64,000 nt of DNA from Ziziphus jujuba (lineage: Eukaryota; Streptophyta; Magnoliopsida; Rosales; Rhamnaceae), in the NCBI RefSeq assembly GCF_031755915.1, contig NC_083379.1, forward strand, positions 46,942,001 to 47,006,000, read 5' to 3'. The notes under the pieces were generated by a model. That model was not told the DNA's origin and did no database searches. It saw only the letters and a program-made list of their open reading frames with translations. Position numbers and translations under genes: made by a program. Below, in pieces: positions 11,223 to 22,800 of this stretch; positions within the stretch are counted from its first letter, which is position 1, and the number at the start of each line of letters is the position of its first letter.

Positions 11223-11960
11223 ACATGCAGATAATTAATATTAACTGTGCACCGTCCAATTATGATTAAAGTATAATAAATTGATCTCTTAAATCTGTTG
11301 TACTGGACCTACCGGTGCTGTAATTAAGTGATCAATTAGTACTACAGCATTGAACAATTGCTTTTCAATATTCCTCTTAACTTTTTATTTTCAAACTCCT
11401 GATCACTGTATTATGGAAATAATGAGCTTGCCATCGAGATGTTTGCTTCAAATAATTCACTCAGTTTGTAATTTTGTTTTAATAGTTAATTAGTATTTGT
11501 GCACGTATTTCCTTTGCTACATGTAGCATTTTTATCTGAACCAATCTTTTGAACATTAAAATTAATTTGACAGTAGTTTCATTGAAATTAATTTTCCAAA
11601 AATTTTAGAATTGATTAAACAATCGATGGATATTCCTATTAAATAATGTTTCATATACGCATCCAATTTTACTTCAATTTTTTGGTGCTAGCTACTTAGC
11701 TAGCCTACTTCCACAATCTCTGATCTTTTGCTTGAAAAAACACATTTCCAAGGTACAATTTTTTGGTGCTGGTAATTGACCCTGGAGGCAAGAGGTAATG
11801 GTGAAAATCGATTAATATATGTAATGAAAAATCAAAAGCTAAAAAGGTTATTTATTATCAAGAACAATAAATTATGCAAACATTTAGAACAAAAATATAT
11901 ATATCTTAAAAATATCCAAGTTATGCGCATCTTTTATTTGTTTTGTAAAGGAAAAAGTTA
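11223..11960. other. 3' flank and intergenic, no gene seen
   Basis: This probably includes the 3'UTR of the peptide gene (AATAAA at about 11274). An ORF at 11776-11961 has no recognisable features. Confidence 0.4.
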
Positions 11961-13796
11961 GATCAAACGGTAAAACATTGGCTAAAAATTAAGAGACGGA
12001 AGAATATTTTATATGATAAATGTTTAAAAAAAAAAAAAACAAACAAAAAAAGTGTTTTGACTTTAAGGAAATTGTGTGGTTTGGTATATTCCCACCGACG
12101 AAAGACTGAAGAAGCTCTGCCAATTTATAATTTATAATTGAGAGACTTGACAGGGAGTTCATGATGACCAATTATTGGTGCATAATTTTTTTGGCTGAAA
12201 AACTATGTACGACAGGTTGGTTTTGCAGTTATGAAGAGCATAAAGGAAATCGTTAGAGATATGTTAAGCAAGTAGTTCGTTTAATTAATTATACATATCT
12301 AATGCTCTTAATTAAGCTTGATTTGAGTTTTTGCTTAATAAAGCTTGCCCTGCTAACTTAATTAAGGTGTTCCTATATCCAGACCCTCTTTAAAAATAAA
12401 AAATTACAAAACAAACTCAGACCTTATGTATATAGTTCTGTCAAGAAAAATAAAGTAGAACTCGGACATTAATTAGTATCTTAATCACATGTTAAAAAAG
12501 TTAAGAAAATTAAGTGAAAAGAGACGAAAAAATAGTACAAAAATAACAATATGAAGTTTTCAAAATTGAAATAATCTTGATCTTAATTAATTTTCCTGTA
12601 TATATATCTACCTGTCGAGCTTTTCATCTGTATTGTCAACGGCGGTCTTTTAACTCGTTTGATCAGATCCTTGAGACTACATTATGACTGAACCATTCCC
12701 TATTGATTATACATTTAATTTTACTGAGTAAAACTTTTTTTCAGTTTTTGTTGGAAGAAAAATATTATAAATTCAATTCGTTGGTGCATACTGAAATTGA
12801 TAAAGTGACATTTTTTGTTACTTGTACTCTAACAGCTCTATCTCATAACTAAAATTCAAAGCATTGAACTTCAGATTATTAATTATTATTAAATAAAGCC
12901 TTTTTTCCCTCTCTTTTTTAATCATTTGCACCTTTTTCAAGATGGACTAATTAATTTAATGATTAGGATTAGAATTTTTCACAAAATTAGGGAAATTAGG
13001 ATTAGAATTTCTCACAAAATTAAGGAAACTGACAAAAATGAATCACATAATTTTTCGTTGATAAAAAATTGTTCCTCTCGGAAAGCCCTTTTGCGGCAAA
13101 ATATAATATGGATCCCATATGTGAACATACACACTCATGGTGGTTGACCTAAACTTATGTTATTAAACTTATATATATTTAGTACAAGTGCTTAAATCAT
13201 CGACATATAAGTCCATGATTATGGTTTTTCAGCGCCAAAAAAAAAAAAAAATGTCCAAGATTATGGTTGGAACAAAGACGACTAGGACTGGATGTATGCT
13301 TCCGGTGACAATATTTGTTTTGATGTGTTGACTGATAACCATTCTTTAACAGACGCAACACGTTCTTTAACAGAGGCAACAGAAGCACGTGATGATAAGA
13401 CACAAAGTGATAACCTTCATCCAAGAAATGATAGACTTGCTGTACAGCTAACAGTAAAGAGTTAAAATGGTAAGTTCCATCATCTGTAACTTCATCAATC
13501 ATCTATAACCTTTTGTAGCCTCACATGGCCATGTAAACGTTGTAACTGGTTTGTAAACAGTATGTGAAGTATCTGTATTAATTAAAGGTTATTTGTTTAC
13601 CTTTCTTCATCATGAATTTCCGCATTTACCTCGACGTAAAATAAGTAATTAAACCGTACCAGTTCGTGTCTGTAAATAAATATTCAGTTTGCTCAACCTT
13701 TTGTGTCATAAATATCGTAGCAAAGTAAGCAAATAAGGCTTGAATACTATTGCTAGTCCACTAATCATGATGAAAGTTATGATAGTTAACATTTAA
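11961..13796. repeat. Segmental duplication copy A (pairs with 18037-19852)
   Basis: The two blocks align along their length. Shared landmarks are TATATGATAA followed by an A-run, GACTTTAAGGAA, TATAATTGAGAGAC, TTGGCTGAAAAACTA, GAGCATAAAGGAAATC, TAATTTTCCTGT, GAATTTCTCACAAAATTAAG, and TTCAGTTTGCTCAACC just before a peptide-gene ATG. The block therefore carries an upstream region plus the first codons of a gene. In this copy the gene is truncated (see 13767). Confidence 0.7.
13767..13796 (+). pseudogene. Truncated start of a peptide gene (copy A)
   Basis: After a promoter-like stretch that matches the one before 19826, an ATG opens ten codons reading MMKVMIVNI and then TAA. The intact copy at 19826 reads MKKFMKVNI and continues into its signal peptide. 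Similarity stops right after GTTAACATT. The TATA equivalent at about 13670 has changed from TATAAATAA to TGTAAATAA. The gene body is lost. Confidence 0.6.
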
Positions 13797-14627
13797 GCGC
13801 ATGTTATAGTAAATACTAACTTTTTATTGATAAAAAATAAATGTTGACTATTTTTTATTACAAATGTTAACTTTTTTTAACAAAATAAATAGATAATAAC
13901 TTTAATGTACTATAAAAATTAGGTTATTAATGGGATCTATATATAAATATAAAAAAAAAATTATTACTAAGCCAAAATGGTTCCCATAGAAACATTCTAG
14001 TGGTTTTGCCACCACTTTTTCTTATAAACTCAAGTTGGGATTTCAAATCCTCCATCCAATTACGATGATGATGATGATAATAATAATTACTATAATTGAT
14101 CTCAAAATGTTTATTCACCTATTTTATTAATGTATATGTGTTCATTGGGGAGTGATGTAAAATAGTTAAAATTCTTTTTAACAAAAATATAAAATTCCTT
14201 TCTTAACTCATGTGTTTGGTCAAAAAGAAATGCTTTGTAATGATTTTAGCTTTTATAAGATCACCTATTTGGTTAGAAAAATATTATTTATCATATTTAG
14301 TATGAAATTCAATAAAATTCACATAGAATATGATAATTTAATTGATGATCTAGAAAAAATTTGTTTTTCATATTAAATTTTTAGTAAACAAATTAATATA
14401 ATAATTAAATATTTATTATACCATGGATTTCTCTAATGCTCATTAACAGTACAAATATCAAATCAAACTCATTTGGTTATTATGAGGAAAAAAAAAAAAA
14501 GTTATTTAGATTATTAGATTCCTACGTACGTAATCATTTCCATACATGGCTGAAGTAAGTGTATGCATCTAAAGCCTTTAAAAATCACGAAGGCTTGTTG
14601 AAAACCCCAAATGATATCTATCTGCAG
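13797..14627. other. Intergenic, no gene seen
   Basis: AT-rich sequence between the truncated copy and the next peptide gene. No clear TATA box or repeat boundary could be set. The last 70 bases are probably the leader of the gene at 14628. Confidence 0.4.
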
Positions 14628-14993
14628 ATGAAGATGAATCACAAGTCAACCAGCACCCTGTTTCTTCTCTATCTCATCACTTTTCTTGCTACTTCCTCAA
14701 CCTCTGCACCGGTGGAGGCAAGAGATTTTTATCAAGGTATTTAATCAATAATAATAATATCATCGTACGTATAGCTTATCTCCTTGAAAGGATCAGTATG
14801 TTTTGCACCTAGTTCGTCCATATATAATTAATTATTTTATGTTCTAATTACTTTAATCTTTAGTTTCGTCCATATATAATTAATTATTTTATGTTCTAAT
14901 TACTTTAATCTTTAGTCCATCAGATAGATCTGGAGATCTGTATACAATTATATATTGTTTTGCTTAAATAATGTCTGAATTAAGGTTTTTATT

Positions 14994-15029
<36 letters not shown>

Positions 15030-15512
15030 CTGTGTGTATAATTAACAATTTATCACATTAGAATATTTTGATTTTATAAAAAGTAAAAATATAATATATA
15101 TCAACCATGATAAATTCATCATTTATATTTTATTTTGACTTAGTTAAACTATGTTTTAAATTTATGAAGTAGTTCATAAAATTGGTATATCTTGATCTAA
15201 TAATTAGTGATATAATAAAGTAGTTTATAAGTTCTAAGAAGTTTATTAATTTGTAATGGCTACGTACTTTGGATTTATATGATTCTGTGCTGATATTTAT
15301 TAATTACATGTTGTTTTCGATACTTTACTTTCTGATTATATATATATATATATATATGGTCAGAAAGCAAGTTATATGCGAAGGTGGATAATTATGGAGC
15401 CCCACCACCTCCAAAACCAGCTATATATACCACCGAAGCCCAGCAACGGATCCGAGAGATCTCCTCCTCCTTCTCCTCCTGCTATCTACACCGGCCTCCA
15501 GCTGCCAGCTGA
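14628..15512 (+). CDS. Secreted peptide precursor with Pro-rich motif, 85 aa, two exons
   Basis: Exon 1 is 14628-14736 and exon 2 is 15364-15512. The phase-1 intron (GTATTT...GTCAG) is at the same place as in the paralogue at 10777. The leader (TLFLLYLITFLATSSTS) is nearly the same as in that gene and ends at VEAR. The mature part reads KLYAKVDNYGAPPPPKPAI and ends with a Ser-rich stretch holding one Cys. The D-N-Y-G-A-P-P-P-P core is reminiscent of sulfated and hydroxylated peptide hormones (Asp before Tyr, then prolines), but no named family fits well. The exon 2 acceptor was chosen because it keeps the shared reading frame. An in-frame ATG two codons later is an equally good start. Confidence 0.6.
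14813..14915. repeat. 52-bp tandem duplication in the intron
   Basis: Two back-to-back copies starting TTCGTCCATATATAATTAAT (14813 and 14865) appear identical, which suggests a recent event. It lies inside the intron of the 14628 gene, 76 bp after the donor site. Confidence 0.8.
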
Positions 15513-15957
15513 ATATGCAGTCAACATTAATTAATATTATTTCAAGCATGGCAAATTTAAGATCTTTTATCACTTAAATATTTAGGATGCTTTTTGTTTT
15601 AATTTCTTCTTGCTCATCTCGCTATTTAGAATGTTTTATCACATAATGTGGGTGGGTCGCAATATTTGTCTTTAGGGAGCACGGTACTCCTGCAGTACTG
15701 AAATTTACTCCTGCACGCCAGCCATGCATTATGATGAGAATCACTATTCACCAAATTCATATATTTACTCCTCCTATATAATATATTATGCTGTGTTTGG
15801 GCATCGTGAGATATTATACTATATATTTTGATTTTTGTTAAAATAAACATATACAAATATATATATATATATATATATTTATAATTTATTATTATTCATG
15901 TAGCTTTTATAATAATTTAATTAAGAACATTTATCCATTGTATGAAGAAATAGAGCC

Positions 15958-15989
<32 letters not shown>

Positions 15990-16309
15990 CGAAAACGAAA
16001 ACGAAAACGAAAGGGGGAAAAAAGACAATGGTAGAGAGGGAAAACGGAAGCATCAGCTTAAAAAAAACACAAAAATCATGGAAGCAGCTTCCACCAAAAA
16101 TAGGAAAAAAAAAAAAAAAAAAAAAAACTTTTTTTTTTTTCAGCTTAAAATCTAGTACCAACCTTTTGCTTTATATTAGTTATACCAGATCGACCATATA
16201 AAACAGAGTTGATCAGATTTGACCGTATTGAGTTGTACGGAACATATGTATCACCAAACTTACTATTTCATACATTCCAACCTTCTTACACCGCGTGCCA
16301 AACAAGCCC
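15513..16309. other. Intergenic, low complexity
   Basis: It holds TA runs, a long A tract followed by (CGAAAA)n at about 15962-16014, and another A/T tract at 16104-16140. The ORFs in this part are poly-Lys or poly-Phe artefacts of these tracts. Confidence 0.5.
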
Positions 16310-18036
16310 TCACGGCATTATTGGAACTTCGTGGGTGGTGCTTTATGATGAAAAGTAAACCAAAACAGCATCTTTTGGCTCAAAGGAATATCTGTAAGAA
16401 CTGTTCCGCGTGCCAATAATTGAAAGGGTCTCATTTCTGGTGAATTTCTTTGCATCAAAAACCTATTACGTACATCTAGCAAACAAAAAAAAAAAAAAAA
16501 CCTATTACGTACGACCGCAAATGATTTGAAGTCTCGCACTTCCTTTTTCTGTTTCTCCCTTTGGCTTTTTCATCTTTTTCTTTTTGTATTCGTTTTCAAT
16601 ACATTATGGCAGTGCTCTCTAAAATGTGGGAAAAGACATCTCTGGACGTTTTAGGCGTGATGTTTTTAAATAATTAACAAAGGTTATAAAAAAATAGTCA
16701 AAGTTGTGTTGACCGTTTAATACGTTCCTAAGCGCTAAAAAGTATAAATTTTCTTGTTCAAAATTTTTTATTTCTAAAATTATTTTTTAAAAAATATTAA
16801 AAAATAATTTATAAAAAATTAAAAAACAAAAAATATTGTTAAAAAATAAATAAAATTTTAAGATTAAATTTTTTTTCATAAACAAAAAAAATAAAAATAT
16901 AATGTATAAGGTGAGAAAGTTATTCTTGACTGATAAAGGAAAGTTGTTTTTTATTGAATAAGAAACTAATATTTATATACATGTACAGTTGGTGTAGATG
17001 ACTACAAATGAGTAATGATAAAAACTATTTACAACAGATAAGGGAATCTTGAAGATAGACTCACGTGAACTACTAATCTCTATCATAAGGACTAAGGAAT
17101 TAGGGAGAAAATTTAACCCAAAAGAAAAAGAAAAAATGAAATAAAATAAAGAAATTCTCAAGTTGAAATTAGAAAGCCTGAGGAAAATGATTTTGTATCG
17201 GATGGCACGGAAGATAAGTAGGAAGGAAATATAGATATTGAATTGAAGTCCGATAAAAAATTAGATAAGAGTTAGATTATGGTAATAACTAAAGTATGTA
17301 TTAATCTATAAATTATTAGGTATTTATAGGTTTGTAATATATATATTTTGAAACTAATTTGTTTTTGGAAAATTAGAAAACATGAATTTTCATAAATCTA
17401 TTATAATCGATTACATGCTAATTCATGTTTATTGCACATATAAGGTAATATAGATTTTATATATACTTTGACATTTAAAATATAAATTATTTTATTTATT
17501 TAGTAGTCTTATAATAATTCAAATAATAATATAATTATAAAATGCCTTTTTAAATTTAGGCACACCTAGGCTTCTAAGACTTAAAACTTGATCTTATCGC
17601 TTTGCAATGCCTTACGCCTTTTAAAACACTGCATTATAGTGAACATGCTTTAGTACATGCAGGACACATTTGCTTATAGTGTTATGGGATGAGATACTTA
17701 AGCTTAAGGTATGCAAATAGAAATTTATTTCCAAAAACACATTTCAGCTCTAATAGGAAACAAAAACAGTTTTTTTTCCACTGTTCTGGACCATGTTCAA
17801 TTTGATGTTACTGTTCCCTCTTCGATGGATCCCCGGATGAAAACTGAGTTGGGTTAACATTTCCTAACGATTTTGCCACCTGTTGGTTGAGGAAAATAAA
17901 CTCACTAAGTTAACAGAAGAACTTTCTGATTGATTACCAAATCCCCCGTTTTTAATCAACTTTGCAATATGAAAATAATCTTTAAAAACAGAGAAAATAA
18001 ATAAAATTTTGAAAAACAAAAAATCCAATTTCTTGG
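16310..18036. repeat. Segmental duplication (pairs with 34795-35480)
   Basis: Both ends of this block match the distant copy: AAGTAAACCAAAACAGCATC at 16354 (copy: AGTAAACCAAAACAACATC at 34838), and at 17676-18010 shared runs such as GAAATTTATTTCCAAAAACA, GATGTTACTGTTCCC and GAGTTGGGTTAACATTTCC. The distant copy lacks about 1 kb in the middle. No coding sequence is seen in either. Confidence 0.65.
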
Positions 18037-19852
18037 CATCAAACCGCAAAACATTTTCTAAAACTTAAGAAACGGAAGATATATTATATGATAAGTGTTA
18101 AAAAAAAAAAAAAAAAAGTCTTTCTGACTTTAAGGAACATGTGGGATTTGGTATGTTTCCATAGAAAAAAAAAAAAAAAATCATGTGGTGTTTGGGCCAT
18201 CTATTTTTACATTATCGTTCTATAAATTTCTAACATTTAACAAAAATTATTAATACAATATAAAATGATCAATGTAATTTAATGTCTTGGATTTTTTATT
18301 ATAAATTTTATAACATGTTAAAAGATTTACGAAAGGACCATATAAAATTAAATGGTTCAGAGACCATAAATATTTTTCAGACTAAAAATCTCTACCAATT
18401 TATAATTGAGAGACATGAGAGGGACTTCATGACCAAATGGTGCTTAATTTTTTTTGGCTGAAAAACTACGATAGGACTGCTTGGTTTTGTAGTTGTTAAG
18501 AGCATAAAGGAAATCCTTACAGATATATGTTAAGCAAGTAGTTCGTTTAATTATACATGTCTAATGCTTTTAATTAAGCTGGATTTGATTTTTCGCTTAA
18601 TAAAGCTTGTCCTGTTGCCTTAATTTATGTGTTCCTACCTCCAAACCTTCTTTGAAAATAAAAAATTAAAAAACAAACTCAGACCTTATATAGTTCTGTC
18701 AAGAAAAATAAAATAAAACTCGAACATTAATTAGTGTCTTAATCACATGTTAAACTAAGTTAAGAAAATTAAGTCAAAAGAGAAGACAGAATAGAAAGAA
18801 TAATAACAATCTGAAGTTTTCAAATTTGAATTGATCTTGATCTTAATTAATTTTCCTGTCTATATATATATATATATATATATATCTACTTGCCAAGCTT
18901 TCCATATGAAGTGCGAAAGGCGGTCTTTTAACGCGTTTAATCAGATCCTTGAGACTACATTAACCGAACCATTCCGTGTTGATTATTACATGTTTTTAAC
19001 AATTATTTTAATGAGGAAACTTTTTTTAGTTCGTGTTGAAAGGAAAAAAAATTAAAAATTCAATTAGTGGGTGCATACTGAAGTTGATAAAAGTGACATT
19101 TTTTATTACTTTTACTCCAACATCTCTCTCATATCATAAAATTCAAAGCACTAAACTTCAGATTACTGTTATTATTTCGTACCAAAAAAAAAAAAAAATT
19201 ATTGTTATTATTAAATAAAGTCTTTTTCTTTTTCCTATTTTTTTAATCGTGTGCACCTTTTTCAAGATGGACTAATCAATTAATTTAATGGACTAGGATT
19301 GAGAATTTCTCACAAAATTAAGGAAACTGACAAAAATGGATCACATAATTTTTTGTTGTTAAAAAATTGGTCCCCTCGGAAGGGCAAAATGTAATATCGA
19401 TCCCATAGGTGAACATACACACTCACAGTGGTTGTCCAAAACTTACATCTTTTTTAAACTTTTATTCAGTAACAATAAAAAGATATTTTAACATATATAA
19501 ACTTTTAAAGTTTTTTTTTTTTTTTTTGAGCCCTTTTTGTGCCTAAATGTACAAGTGCTTAAAACATCGACATAAGTCCGAGATTATGGTTGGTGCAAAG
19601 ACGGCTTGGACTGGGTGTTTGCTTCTCGTGACAAATATTTTTTTTTTGAAGAGTTGACCTTGACCCAAAATGAGTAATTAAACTTACCAGTTCGTGTCTA
19701 TAAATAAATATTCAGTTTGCTCAACCTTTTGTGTCATAAGTGTTTGCAAGTATTTCAAGGGGAAAAAAAAAAAGTGTTTGCAAGTAAGCAAACAAGGTTG
19801 GAATACGATTACTACTCCACTAGTCATGAAGAAATTTATGAAAGTTAACATT
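18037..19852. repeat. Segmental duplication copy B (pairs with 11961-13796)
   Basis: This is the partner of copy A, and it includes the promoter and first codons of the gene at 19826. Here the gene continues into a full signal peptide. Copy B adds a TA run near 18860 and a T tract near 19510. Confidence 0.7.
19699..19708 (+). promoter_or_regulatory. TATA box of the peptide gene at 19826
   Basis: TATAAATAAA lies 118-127 bases before the ATG, inside a stretch conserved with copy A (TTCGTGTCTATAAATAAATA). Confidence 0.55.
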
Positions 19853-22800
19853 CATTGTCTCTTGCTTCTCTTTGCTTTTCTTCCGGTACTTGTAATTTCC
19901 GTTCAAGCAAGAATCTTACCAGGTATTAGTTAACGTCTTCTCCTCGGCTTTATAGTTAATATATTATCCTAAAAAAGATTGTAAATCATTTATGCAAACT
20001 CTGCATATATTTTCTTAATTAAAAGAGAAAAATATATTTGCTCTCTTTTCCTATTTGTTAGAGTTTGTGACCTGAATTCTTGTTGACCCGACCCGAAAAG
20101 CTCGCGGTGCGACCCATTTGGTGAAACTAAATTTTGGAGAAAAATTTGGGGCTCTGTGGTGGAAGCGGAGGTCTCGGGCCGATAGGCCCGAGACCGTAGC
20201 CCACCACTGAGCCCGATGGGTTAAGAAGGTATCGCGCAGTCAGGCTCACCTTTTGTACCAATCTTTCGATATTGGATTTGTTCTCCCTGCCCGTGGTTTT
20301 TCCCGTCAAGGGTTTCCACGTTAATTTTGTGTTTGTTCTTCGCTTTCTTTGTTTCCGTTGCTATTTGTTTTTCTCCCAATTCCGTAACAAGTGGTATCAG
20401 AGCCGCATCGATCTATTTGGGAATTTTTTTTTTTTTCGATCATGGCAACAAAGTTCGACATTGAGAAATTTGAGCGCAACATGAGTTTCTCCATGTGGCA
20501 AGTCAAGATGAAGGCGATTTTGACACAGAACGGTTTACACAAGGCGTTGGTTGGCAAGGAGCAGATGCCGTCTTCGTGGGATGCCGAAAAGAAAGCCGAG
20601 GTTGATGAGCGTGCCCTATCCACCATTCAGCTATGCTTGTCCAATGAAGTTTTGAGGGAGGTCCTTGATCAGAAGACAACAAAGGACTTATGGGACAAGT
20701 TGGAATCTTTGTACATCACAAAGAATCTCACAACGAAACTGATTGCGAAGCACCGTCTATACACCCTTTCTATGGTTGAAGGTACATCTATTAAAACACA
20801 CATAGATGATTTTTCTACTATTTTGTTGGATCTGGCAAACATGGATATTAAATATGATGATGAAGATCAGGCCCTAATGCTACTGCGTTCCTTACCTCCA
20901 TCGTATAAAAATTTTAGGGAGACTTTGATTTATAGTAATAAAACCCTAAAATTGGAGGATGTGAAAGCTTCTTTATATTCTAAGGAGTTGTTTGATAAGG
21001 AGTTGACCAGCAGTTCGGATAACAATAATTTTGGGAGTTCCGGAGGAGAGGGTCTGATTGTTAGAGGTAGAACATCATCTAAAGATCAAAATAACAATGG
21101 TGGTAGTCAGCCAAGATCGAAGTCAAGGTTCAGAAACCTTATTTGTCACTACTGTAAGAAAAAGGGGCACATCAAAACTGAATGTCGTAAGCTTCAGAAT
21201 AAAAATAATGAAAAGAGTAAGGAACATGCCGAAGCCAGTGTCGCACATGAGGAAATTGAAGATGGAGATGTTTATTCAGTGACTGAGGATAGTTCGGGCA
21301 AGCAGGGATGGATTTTGGATTCAGCCTGTTCGTTTCACATCTGTCTCCATAGGGATTGGTTCTCTTCTTATGTTCCGGTGGATAAAGGTGTTGTGCTGAT
21401 GGGAGATGATCATCCTTGCTGTGTCATCGGCATTGGAACTGTAAGGGTGAAGATGCATGATGGAATTATCAGAACACTATCTGAGGTACGTCACGTTCCA
21501 GATATGTCTAAAAATTTAATTTCTTTATCTGCTTTGGACAAGTCTGGTTGTTCTTTTGCTGGTGGAGGTGGAGTTTTGAGGGTTCTGAAGGGTGCTTTGG
21601 TGGTGATGAAAGCTAGCCTGGTTGGTACATTATACAGGCTACAGGGTTCTGTGGTAATGGGGTCGGCTGCTGTTTCAGTGTCCATGTCAGATTCGGATGT
21701 TACTCGTTTGTGGCATATGAGATTGGGCCATATGAGTGAGAAAGGTTTGGCGATGTTGAGCAAACGGAGTTTGCTTGGCGATCGGAGTATCTCGAAGTTG
21801 GAGTTTTGTGAACATTGTGTGTTTGGAAAGCAGAAGAGAGTTAGCTTCAGTATTGGAATTCACAAAACCAAAGGTACTCTAGACTACATTCATTCAGATC
21901 TTTGGGGACCCGCACGTACTGCTTCTAAGGGTGGTGGCAGATATATGTTGACCTTCATTGATGATTTCTCCAGGAAGGTCTGGGTATATTTTTTGAAGCA
22001 CAAGAATGACGTATTTGCTATCTTCAAGCAATGGAAAGCTTTGGTAGAGAAGCAGACGGAAAGAAGGGTGAAGCGCCTTCGTACAGATAATGGATTGGAG
22101 TTCTGTGATGGTGTTTTCAATGAGTTTTGTAGAAACTAAGGGATCGTTAGACATCTCACAGTTAGAGGAACTCCGCAGCAAAATGGTGTGGCTGAGCGGA
22201 TGAACAGAACTCTTATGGAGAAAGTCCGATGCATGCTGTCGAATTCTGGGTTAGCACAGGAATTTTGGGCAGAAGCAGCTGCTACAGCTTGCTACTTGGT
22301 GAATCGTTCTCCATCGGCAGCAATCGATTGCAAGACTCCTGAAGAGGTATGGTCTGGAAAACCTGCTAATTATCTAGATTTGAAGGTATTTGGATGCCCT
22401 GCCTATGTTCATGTTAATGATGGTAAGCTTGAGCCTAGATCGAAGAAGGGCATATTTCTTGGTTACCCGCAGGGTGTAAAAGGATATAGAGTTTGGCTTC
22501 CTGATCCAAAGTCATCTAAGGTTGTGATTAGCAGGGATGTTGTGTTTGATGAGATGGCAATGCTGCATCCGAAAAAGGAGCTCGTTGTTTCAGACAGTGT
22601 GCCAAAGCAGGTGGAGTTTAGAGTGGAGGAAGTAAGTACTTCACAGAATGGTTCAGTTTCAGGCCCATTTGAGACACCCACTCATGTGGAAGAAGAGAGA
22701 ATTGAGGAGGTGCAGGAGCATTCGATTGCCAAGGATAGACCTCGCAGGGAGATCAAGAAGCCCTCTAGTTTAGCAGACTATGTCACTTTTGCTTGTGTTG

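Noticed and set aside
13197..13502. 101-codon minus-strand ORF
   Set aside because: It lies across a T tract and a short direct repeat in the non-coding duplicated block. Copy B has no matching ORF.
15931..16201. Poly-Lys and poly-Phe ORFs
   Set aside because: Products of A/T tracts and a CGAAAA microsatellite, not of a gene.
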